From contig QGUY01000076.1 of NCBI GenBank assembly GCA_003242315.1, positions 1 to 15,073 on the forward strand: a DNA stretch of 15,073 bases, read 5' to 3'. Shown in pieces: positions 7,441 through 14,312 of this stretch. Below the pieces are notes generated by a model. That model worked only from the letters and a program-made list of their open reading frames with translations. It made no database searches and was not told the DNA's origin. Each line of letters starts with the position of its first letter. Position 1 is the stretch's first letter. The translations under genes were made by a program, and so were the position numbers. This DNA comes from Bacteroidota bacterium (GTDB lineage Bacteria; Bacteroidota; Bacteroidia; Cytophagales; Cyclobacteriaceae).

Positions 7441-8274
7441 CTAACGCACCATTCGGTCAGCGAGAGTGTTCGCGCGCTCGAGCAGTCGCGAATCACCTGC
7501 TTTGGTCGTAAACGCTTCGAATTCGGGTTTAGGGCCACGCCATCGCAGCGCGTCGACATCTTCGAAAAGCTTCGCATTGGTTCGCAGGGTGGCAAGGTCC
7601 TTGAATAGCAAGGCAAGGTCGCGCTTTTCTCCAAGCACACTATCGGGGAAGGCTTCAATGGATCCGTATTCATTCACGAGCCTGGCGGCACTGACCTTAC
7701 CGATTCCGGGAATGCCCGGGTAGCCATCAGCGCTATCGCCAACAAGGGCAAGGAAATCCGGTATTCGATCAGGATCAACACCAAACTTACGGCGCACTCC
7801 GTCCTCATCGCGGATCACTTTGGACCTCCGATCGATCTGAACAACTCTGTCGGCACGAACGCATTGCGCCAGATCTTTATCGGGTGTCCAGATGCAAATC
7901 TTTTGAACCTCTTCGTCACCAAATGCAAGGTGTGCAGCAGATGCTAGTCCATCGTCAGCCTCCAGTTCAACCATCGGCCATACGGCAATCCCCATGGCAT
8001 CCAGCGCTTCTTCCAACGGGCGGAATTGCGCCAGCAAGGCCGGCTCCATCCCTTCACTGGTTTTGTAATCGGGCCAAAGGTCATTGCGAAAGGACTCTAT
8101 GACATGGTCTGTAGCGACGCCAATGTGAGTGGCCCCTTCGTCGATCATCTGCAATATGCTCCCCAACACGCCCGTCACTGCACCATATCGCTTATCCTTA
8201 CCTTTGTTGAAGGTCCGTTGGCCGTAAAAATGGCGGAATAGCTCGTATGTTCCGTCGATAAGGTGAACGATCAT
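7441..8274 (-). CDS. Stand-alone 5'-3' exonuclease / flap endonuclease (Pol I N-terminal type)
   Basis: A 277-aa nuclease like the N-terminal domain of DNA polymerase I. It would remove RNA primers and 5' flaps during replication and repair, in the cytoplasm. The metal-binding acids are in place: D7 in LIDGTY, D56 in VATDHV, E104/D107/D108 in ELEADDGLAS, D132/D134 in TPDKDL, and D180/D183 in VGDSADGYPG. The helix-3-turn-helix DNA-binding motif GIPGIGKVSAARLV spans about 187-200. Arg63 and Tyr70-Lys71 fit the phosphate-steering region. No polymerase domain is attached, and the length is normal for a free exonuclease. The start is ATG 8274; the region between it and the divergent transpeptidase gene must hold its promoter. 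No link to copper resistance is evident. Confidence 0.9.
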   Translation of the reverse strand: MIVHLIDGTYELFRHFYGQRTFNKGKDKRYGAVTGVLGSILQMIDEGATHIGVATDHVIESFRNDLWPDYKTSEGMEPALLAQFRPLEEALDAMGIAVWPMVELEADDGLASAAHLAFGDEEVQKICIWTPDKDLAQCVRADRVVQIDRRSKVIRDEDGVRRKFGVDPDRIPDFLALVGDSADGYPGIPGIGKVSAARLVNEYGSIEAFPDSVLGEKRDLALLFKDLATLRTNAKLFEDVDALRWRGPKPEFEAFTTKAGDSRLLERANTLADRMVR

Positions 8275-8340
8275 GGCTGAAAAGTAATGATTTGCTACAT
8301 CTTTCTACAGGAAATGCGGTAGAACGGAAACACGTAAGGA

Positions 8341-8356
8341 TATGACACGAGTCATA
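8341..8356. promoter_or_regulatory. Perfect dyad in a divergent promoter region
   Basis: TATGAC (8341-8346) and GTCATA (8351-8356) are perfect inverted copies separated by ACGA. The dyad lies about midway in the 145-base gap between two divergent genes, the exonuclease (start 8274) and the L,D-transpeptidase (start 8420), where an operator could act on either. A palindrome AGGCGCCT follows at 8358-8365. The arms are short and could arise by chance. No repressor gene is nearby to name as a partner. Confidence 0.3.
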
Positions 8357-8419
8357 GAGGCGCCTGCCGCTTATCATGTTCACTGGCCTGTGAATTGCGT
8401 ATAATTATTTAAGGAGTAG

Positions 8420-9877
8420 ATGAACGCAGTTTTCGGCCATATTTACAGGTATTTTCTCCTGCTGACACTGGCAGGCATACCGGCATTTCTTTCGTCCTGC
8501 AAGACGAACCTGACACGCCAGACCAACAACGACACATCGGCACAGGAACAGTTTGTCAGCACCGCAGATACCTGCTTACGCATGCCGGAAAACGCATTTG
8601 CAGATGTGTACCTTAATCTGAACAGTCCGGCAGTTTACGATTATTACAAATCGCGCGGCTTTGCCCTGCATTGGGGAGACAGCGCACAAGCCAGTGCAAT
8701 GATCGAGGTAATCCATACAGTGCGCCTATACGGGTTACTCTCGCAGGATTATCATGTTGCTGAAGTCGAATCAATCCGTAGCAACCCAAGCTGCGCATCA
8801 CGTCAAAGACTCGATGCGTTGCTTACCGATGCGCTTTTCACGATAAGTTCTCACATAAGCAAGGGCAGGTTGAGACCACTTACTGTCGATTCCGTGTTGC
8901 TTGAGGGGCGCGCGGCCTTGTCTACTCCCAGTGACATACAGCATTATCTCGCCACCAGGGAACCCCGTCACGAAGGATATCGCATGCTTCGATCGGCCTT
9001 GACAGCGATTTATGACACCCTTCCTGCCAAAGACCGGCATCAGCTTTTGGATGGTGTAACGTCTGACTCCATTTCCGCCCAACGGCTCATCAAAAAAATT
9101 GAAGTAAACCTCGAGCGCTGGCGATGGGAAGATGGACTATTTGAAAAGGATCATGTATGGATCAATATACCGGCCTTTGAAGTGATCGTCTTTCGCAGCG
9201 GCAAAGAGGTACTGCGGTCGAAAGCGGTTGTTGGTGCGCCGGGGAAGCCTACTCCGACATTCAGCAGTGCAATTGAGTGCTTTACGGTGTATCCCTACTG
9301 GCATGTGCCGCGCAGCATCGCAGTGGGTGAATACCTGCCGTCCATCAAGAAAAATATTTCATTCATTCCGCTGAACAATCTCGAGGTACTCGACAATCGC
9401 GGTAACATCCTGCGCTACGACACGCTCCCCTGGCATACATACAACCACAACAACTTCCCGATTTCACTGAGGCAGCGCGAGGGTACTCACAATGCACTTG
9501 GTGTCGTGAAATTTCAGTTTGACAACCCCTACTCTGTTCTACTGCATGATACCAACGCAAAGGGCTTGTTCCGGCACGAAAACCGCGCCAGGAGTCACGG
9601 ATGCATTCGCATGGAAAAGGCAATTGAATTTGCCTATTACCTCGCCGACAACTACTCTCGATACACCTCGGAACAGGTCGCGGGATACCTGGAAACAAAA
9701 ACGATGCGGCGAATTGATCTCGACAGGCAACTCCCAATACACATCCGATACTTCACGGTGGCTTATGACGGAAAGGCGTTAAAAGAATACGGCGACGTTT
9801 ACGGTCGTGACAAACAGTTGCTCAACCAGTATTACAACACAGGGCCAATTGTCACCGAAAAAAAGCTGGGTGGGTAG
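8420..9877 (+). CDS. YcbB/LdtD-like L,D-transpeptidase lipoprotein
   Basis: A 485-aa enzyme predicted to form 3-3 cross-links in peptidoglycan or to attach proteins to it, acting in the periplasm. The N-terminus has a lipobox LSSC with Cys27. Residues about 55-225 match the scaffold domain that precedes the catalytic part in YcbB-type enzymes (YDYYKSRGFALHWGDS, then RLYGLLSQDYH). The YkuD catalytic domain spans about 240-430 and carries H376 in LLHDT and the nucleophile Cys395 in SHGCIR. I do not see a separate peptidoglycan-binding repeat. AAGGAG at 8411-8416, three bases before ATG 8420, is a rather close Shine-Dalgarno-like site. It heads a three-gene + strand cluster with a second L,D-transpeptidase. 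Confidence 0.9.
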   Translation: MNAVFGHIYRYFLLLTLAGIPAFLSSCKTNLTRQTNNDTSAQEQFVSTADTCLRMPENAFADVYLNLNSPAVYDYYKSRGFALHWGDSAQASAMIEVIHTVRLYGLLSQDYHVAEVESIRSNPSCASRQRLDALLTDALFTISSHISKGRLRPLTVDSVLLEGRAALSTPSDIQHYLATREPRHEGYRMLRSALTAIYDTLPAKDRHQLLDGVTSDSISAQRLIKKIEVNLERWRWEDGLFEKDHVWINIPAFEVIVFRSGKEVLRSKAVVGAPGKPTPTFSSAIECFTVYPYWHVPRSIAVGEYLPSIKKNISFIPLNNLEVLDNRGNILRYDTLPWHTYNHNNFPISLRQREGTHNALGVVKFQFDNPYSVLLHDTNAKGLFRHENRARSHGCIRMEKAIEFAYYLADNYSRYTSEQVAGYLETKTMRRIDLDRQLPIHIRYFTVAYDGKALKEYGDVYGRDKQLLNQYYNTGPIVTEKKLGG

Positions 9878-9933
9878 CATGATTTGGAACTTTTTAGTTG
9901 CTTTGGTTTGTCTTGTCTCAAGAATCCAAGGCT

Positions 9934-10659
9934 ATGCACGTTCTTTCCTTACCCCAGCGGGTCCTGATGGTCACTTTTTTGTTGATTTTGCTAGTACCGA
10001 GGCAGACCCGGGCTATACCCAGAACAGACTCAGCTTTTCATACGGCAAAATCGCTCTTACAAACCCTCGCCTCCAATGACGCCGAGATGCCAAACCTCGA
10101 CCTGCTTCGTCGCGCCTTGGCTGGGTACTATCAATTAAGGCATCAGGACCAGCTATCCGACAAACAAATCATTACTATTGTCGACTTCCGTAAGCCCTCG
10201 AGTGAACGCAGACTCTGGGTTATCGACCTCGCAACGAAAAGGGTGCGCTATCACTCATTTGTAGCACACGGCAGGAATAGCGGCGAGTTATACGCTACGC
10301 GCTTTTCCAACAGGGTCAACTCCTATCAAAGCAGCCTGGGATTTTTCATAACAGGTGATACGTACAACGGTAAGCATGGCTTATCATTAAAACTTTACGG
10401 TGCGGAAAAGGGGATCAACGACAAGGCTGAGGCCAGGGCGATCGTAATGCATGGCGCAGACTACGTCAGTGAATCGTTTATTAAGAAGACAGGGCGACTC
10501 GGTCGTAGTCTCGGTTGTCCCGCCATACCCTATGACATCCACCGCGATCTGATCGGAACGGTCGCGGGCGGGACATGTCTCTTTATCTATTATCCAGATG
10601 AGAACTATCTAAGGATGTCGTCCATTGGAAATCCTTCGTCTGTGATTGTCGCCAGGTAG
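9934..10659 (+). CDS. L,D-transpeptidase catalytic-domain protein (SLGC type)
   Basis: A 241-aa exported protein of the murein L,D-transpeptidase catalytic-domain family (YkuD_2-like), common in Bacteroidota and different in sequence from the YcbB-type enzyme before it. A signal peptide covers about residues 1-27 (core VLMVTFLLILLV, cleavage likely after TRA). Catalytic features are H173 in VMHGADY and Cys195 in GRSLGCPAIP. The segment SLGFFITGDTYNGKHGLSL fits the family core. I chose ATG 9934; a TTG at 9898 would add 12 residues that disturb the signal peptide, and ATG 9967 is a further option. The gene begins 56 bases after the preceding one and runs into the next with a six-base gap. A pair of unlike L,D-transpeptidases suggests a cell-wall remodelling unit. 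Confidence 0.85.
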   Translation: MHVLSLPQRVLMVTFLLILLVPRQTRAIPRTDSAFHTAKSLLQTLASNDAEMPNLDLLRRALAGYYQLRHQDQLSDKQIITIVDFRKPSSERRLWVIDLATKRVRYHSFVAHGRNSGELYATRFSNRVNSYQSSLGFFITGDTYNGKHGLSLKLYGAEKGINDKAEARAIVMHGADYVSESFIKKTGRLGRSLGCPAIPYDIHRDLIGTVAGGTCLFIYYPDENYLRMSSIGNPSSVIVAR

Positions 10660-10665
10660 TAGGAT

Positions 10666-11493
10666 ATGATTATCGAGGAAGAGGCACTTCGTCACTGGAT
10701 CGAAAACTTTTATGGGTACGGGTCATGGAGTGCACGATTCTGGTTTGTGGCCTACGAAGAAGGTGGCGGCGAACTACCGGAGGATGTAGCCGAGCGTATC
10801 AACTATTTCAAGGCTCATCATTCGCAGGCGGGAGACAGCGAGTTGTGTGACATCCGGCAACTCTATGGAAATGTTACTCTTCGCTGGCAAGGACCGAAAG
10901 CGAAGTTGTACCGAACGCTGTACGATTTCCGTTTCGGCGAAAATGCAACCCCTCACACCATCTGGAAAAATCTCACGTCCTTTGAATACGCGATTAGGGA
11001 AGAGCCGTTGCCCGATTTCATTGACTATCAAAGGCGCGTTTTTGCCTCACCTGCTGCACGCAATGAAGCAGTGCTTAAATTATTCCCTTTGCCTGCCGCT
11101 CACCATCACGGTTGGTATTACAGCTGGCTCCTTCTTCCCGGCCTTGAGTTTATCCGATCGCGGACGACCTATGAGGAAATATTGTATCCGCTGCGAATGC
11201 AGAGAATTCTCTCTAATATCAAAACGTATAAGCCGGAATTGGTTCTCTTTTATGGCATGAGCAACATTAGCACCCTGAAAGCATCCGTTCAGAAACACTT
11301 TCCCCAAGCCCAATTCACATTGTTCAAGGCAGTAAAGCGTCATATCCCCCAGTACCACCGCGCCGACCTGGAAGGAACCACGTTGCTGATCACAACGCAA
11401 ATCCCTGCGCTGAGGCATCAGCGAGTAGAGACAGGGTTTGATTGGGAGGCATTTGGGAAAGCTGTCAAAGGAACTACTGTCCAGCGTAGATAA
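10666..11493 (+). CDS. Unrecognised 275-aa cytoplasmic protein
   Basis: I do not recognise this protein with confidence. It is soluble, without signal peptide or membrane segment. Notable features are an aromatic-rich N-terminal stretch (FYGYGSWSARFWFVAYEEGGGE, of which FWFVAYEEGGG at 25-35 is the most distinctive), LYGNVTLRWQGPKAKLYRTLY near 66-86, and a C-terminal block ELVLFYGMSN ... LLITTQIPALRHQRV. A hydrophobic strand followed by a Gly/Glu motif near the N-terminus and a second strand plus a His-containing motif near the C-terminus recalls the uracil-DNA-glycosylase fold, but this is a guess. It starts six bases after the L,D-transpeptidase gene, so the two are probably co-transcribed. 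Its last 20 bases overlap the end of the convergent sugar-transporter gene. Confidence 0.75.
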   Translation: MIIEEEALRHWIENFYGYGSWSARFWFVAYEEGGGELPEDVAERINYFKAHHSQAGDSELCDIRQLYGNVTLRWQGPKAKLYRTLYDFRFGENATPHTIWKNLTSFEYAIREEPLPDFIDYQRRVFASPAARNEAVLKLFPLPAAHHHGWYYSWLLLPGLEFIRSRTTYEEILYPLRMQRILSNIKTYKPELVLFYGMSNISTLKASVQKHFPQAQFTLFKAVKRHIPQYHRADLEGTTLLITTQIPALRHQRVETGFDWEAFGKAVKGTTVQRR

Positions 11494-12478
11494 TAGACAC
11501 TATTCCCGCCAGGAACAACACGAGCATAACCCCAATGAGAGTTGACACTCCTCTCGGCGCGTTCTTGAATTCCTTCCAAATGAACACGCCCCAAAGTGCG
11601 GCAACAAGCGTTGCCCCCTGGCCCAGGCCGTAGGAAATCGCCGGACCAGCTTTGCCCGCCGCGATCAGGTTTAGGGAATTGCCTATGCCCCAAATAATGC
11701 CACCCAGGATACCTACAAGGTGCAACGAAAACTTGCCACGGAAGTATTCGCCATAGCTGGTTGGTGGCCCACTGATCGGCTTCTTCAATAGTATTGTGTT
11801 GAAAACAAAATTGCTAACGAAGATTCCAAAGGAAAAGATCACGACAGCCGTGTAGGGTGTCATAAGCCCTGCCGCCGGAGCACTGAAATTTTCCAGGTCC
11901 ATGCTAGCCGCAATAAATCGGTAGAAAAACGACATGAGAATACCTGCCAGGATTGACACAACCAATCCTTTCGTGGAAAGCTTCTGGCCTGTTCCGGCAG
12001 CATTTTTTCGATATGCCACAGCATTCAGGATTATGGCTGTCGTAATCAGCGCAACCCCAAGAAATAACAACAGCGGGTCACCTTTTTGCGACCCCAGGTA
12101 GTTAACTATCACACCGAGCACGAGTGCAATTCCAATTCCAACAGGAAAAGCTACGGACATGCCCGCGATCGCAATGGCTGTGGAAAGCAGAATGTTAGCC
12201 GCATTGAAAATTACACCACCCAGGAAAGCGCTCCAAATGTTTGATGCGTCTGCCTGCCGGAGATCGACAAGGAAACTTCTGCCTTCACTTCCAATACTTC
12301 CAAGCGTGAAAGCAAAGATCAGCGACAGGAGGAGGATGCCGATAACATAGTCCCAATAGAACAACTCATAACGCCAGCTCTTCCCCGCTAGTTTTTGTGT
12401 ATTGCCCCATGATCCCCAGCATAGCATGGTGATCACACAGAACCATACTGCCGTAGTGTAACTGTCGACGATAAACAT
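11474..12478 (-). CDS. GRP-family sugar transporter (DMT superfamily, ribose/glucose uptake type)
   Basis: A 334-aa integral membrane protein with about ten hydrophobic helices and short loops, as in the GRP (RbsU/GlcU-like) branch of the drug/metabolite transporter superfamily. The N-terminal motif CWGSWGNTQKL and the repeated Gly-rich helices (AFPVGIGIALVLGVIVNYLG and, in the second half, ISYGLGQGATLVAALWGVF) are typical. It likely imports a sugar across the inner membrane; the substrate is not readable from the sequence. Ribokinase in the same gene set makes ribose or a nucleoside-derived sugar the first guess. The start is ATG 12478 with AGGAAA (12482-12487, minus strand) three bases upstream. 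It follows the sulfatase gene by 106 bases, so it may share the transcript or have its own promoter. Confidence 0.87.
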   Translation of the reverse strand: MFIVDSYTTAVWFCVITMLCWGSWGNTQKLAGKSWRYELFYWDYVIGILLLSLIFAFTLGSIGSEGRSFLVDLRQADASNIWSAFLGGVIFNAANILLSTAIAIAGMSVAFPVGIGIALVLGVIVNYLGSQKGDPLLLFLGVALITTAIILNAVAYRKNAAGTGQKLSTKGLVVSILAGILMSFFYRFIAASMDLENFSAPAAGLMTPYTAVVIFSFGIFVSNFVFNTILLKKPISGPPTSYGEYFRGKFSLHLVGILGGIIWGIGNSLNLIAAGKAGPAISYGLGQGATLVAALWGVFIWKEFKNAPRGVSTLIGVMLVLFLAGIVSIIYAGQ

Positions 12479-12584
12479 AGGTTTCCTGATGGTTTAAGTA
12501 TTGGTGAAGGTCGTCCAGACACGATGCATCAACTTCTCAAGACTGGATGCAGGACGCATATCTGACGACTACTCATTCATAAAC

Positions 12585-14264
12585 TTAATGATTTCCGCTT
12601 TTGGCACCACGTGGTATATCATAGTGATATCCTTTCCAGGGTTCCCTCCCGGCGACATATTCGGGATTCGGTTCCATCATTTTTGCATTGACGCTCTTCC
12701 TCCAATCGCTTAGCATGTCCCTAAGTTTTTTCACGAGTTCCGGGTTCTCTTTGGAAATATCATTCAACTCTCCCGGATCCTTCTCAAGATCGAACAACTG
12801 GACCGTACCATTCTCATAGTATTCCAGCAATTTGAAATTTCTATAGCGTATAGCTCCCCCAGGGCTTTGCATCCCGTGATTGCTGTAGTGTGGAAAGTGC
12901 CAGTAAAGAGCTTCCCTGTCAATTGAAGACTCGCCTTGTAACAGCGGCACTATGCTCTTCCCATCGGCGTGCTGCTCGGGCAGTGCGGGTAAACCCGCCA
13001 TGTCAAGGATGGAAGGATAAAAATCATTGCTGATGATCGGCACATCGCATACACTTCCGGGACTCTTTACACCTGTCCATTTGACAATTGTGGGCACACG
13101 AATGCCTCCTTCATACAACCATCCCTTGGCTCCGCGCAGTGGGAGATTCGAGGTGGAGAAATGTTTGTCTGGCGTGCTGGGGTCAAGGACCTTGCTTGGT
13201 CGGCCAAAGTTCGCGGCTGCCATTCCGCCGTTATCAGAGGCAAAGATCACAATGGTATTCTCGTAAATGCCCAGCTCTTTTAGTTTGGCCACTACCCTGC
13301 CGAGACTTTCATCCATGGCCTCCACCAGAGCAGCAAACTGAACATTGTCTTGCCGTTGCTTGATCTTGACCGTGCCGCGAGGTAACTGGCTGAATCCATT
13401 GTATGCCGTATCGTTCAATAACGTAACTCTTTCATAAAGCGTAAGCGGATCAGAATCAGGATTACCTTCAAGTATATAAGGAGGCGTGTCAGGTTCCTTC
13501 ATGGACGCCAGCTTCCTACGGTATTTCTCTACCAGATCCTCCCTGCCTTCTATAGGATCGTGAACCGCAAAGTGAGAAAGATAAAGAAAGAACGGCTTGT
13601 CGCGATTTTCTTCAATGTACTGCAAGGCATCTGTCGTCAGCCGATCAGTAAGATATTCCCCGGGATTGCCATCATAATTCGGTAGTCTGAAGGGCGCGTA
13701 GTACGTGAGTGGCCAGCCTTTTCCCCATCCTTTCGGAACGTGCACATCAAATCCATACTGAGTGGGATCAGCCGTTATTTCGTCGAGGTGCCATTTTCCA
13801 AATATTGCCGTTGCATACCCTTGTTCTTTCAACGCCTGTGCGAGCGTCTTCTCGGTGAGAGGCAGTTGTTGTTCAGGTTCAACGTTCTTCAAACGCTGGT
13901 AAGCAAAATCGTTGCGCCCTGGCAACCAGTCCGTCAAGTTGATCCTTGCAGGATACTTGCCGGTCATGATACTGGCACGGGTTGGCGAGCACACGTGGCA
14001 TGCAGCGTATGCGTTCGTAAACTTGACACCTTCCGTGGCAAGCTTGTCGATGTTGGGGGTTTCATAGAAAGAACTTCCGTAGCATCCAACGTCGGTCCAG
14101 CCCAGATCATCGACCAGAAAGAAAACGATGTTAGGCCGTCGTTCGACGGAGTCCGTGCCCGCAAGACGGCTGGTGCAGCCGGAGTACAAAAGCGCCACAC
14201 ACATGGCCAGGATTAGTGGCCGGCTAAAGGAATTCATCGCTGCATGGTTATCCTGTGATTTCAT
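12585..14264 (-). CDS. Type I sulfatase lipoprotein (formylglycine-dependent)
   Basis: A 559-aa arylsulfatase-family hydrolase, predicted to remove sulfate esters, possibly from sulfated glycans. The active-site signature CSPTR (92-96) carries Cys92, the residue that a formylglycine-generating enzyme converts in C-x-P-x-R sulfatases. Metal ligands D52/D53 (FFLVDDLGW) and the D-N pair in FASDNGG are present, as are K157/H159 (GKWHL), H231 and the lysine in GAKGWLYEGG. The N-terminus is hydrophobic and ends in LYSGC; Cys30 is a probable lipid site, though Tyr at -3 is unusual. ATG 14264 is taken as start; ATG 14237 would leave a shorter signal. The gene lies 48 bases after ribokinase. No formylglycine-generating enzyme or SusC/SusD pair is in the window. 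Substrate class cannot be told. Confidence 0.9.
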   Translation of the reverse strand: MKSQDNHAAMNSFSRPLILAMCVALLYSGCTSRLAGTDSVERRPNIVFFLVDDLGWTDVGCYGSSFYETPNIDKLATEGVKFTNAYAACHVCSPTRASIMTGKYPARINLTDWLPGRNDFAYQRLKNVEPEQQLPLTEKTLAQALKEQGYATAIFGKWHLDEITADPTQYGFDVHVPKGWGKGWPLTYYAPFRLPNYDGNPGEYLTDRLTTDALQYIEENRDKPFFLYLSHFAVHDPIEGREDLVEKYRRKLASMKEPDTPPYILEGNPDSDPLTLYERVTLLNDTAYNGFSQLPRGTVKIKQRQDNVQFAALVEAMDESLGRVVAKLKELGIYENTIVIFASDNGGMAAANFGRPSKVLDPSTPDKHFSTSNLPLRGAKGWLYEGGIRVPTIVKWTGVKSPGSVCDVPIISNDFYPSILDMAGLPALPEQHADGKSIVPLLQGESSIDREALYWHFPHYSNHGMQSPGGAIRYRNFKLLEYYENGTVQLFDLEKDPGELNDISKENPELVKKLRDMLSDWRKSVNAKMMEPNPEYVAGREPWKGYHYDIPRGAKSGNH

Positions 14265-14312
14265 GGATATAAGTTTTCAAAGATTTAAATCGGTACATCG
14301 GCAGGCGTTCAA

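Noticed and set aside
7770..7785. Second copy of the octamer repeat in the exonuclease gene
   Set aside because: Only one unit plus three bases matches (ATCAACACCAA), which is expected by chance.
8400..8405. TATAAT as the -10 box of the L,D-transpeptidase gene
   Set aside because: The hexamer is perfect but lies only 14 bases before the start codon, has no good -35 partner, and Bacteroidota use a different promoter consensus (TAnnTTTG); kept as unproven.
13740..14216. 158-codon + strand frame antisense to the sulfatase
   Set aside because: It lies opposite the sulfatase active-site region, whose codons are conserved, and has no family features.
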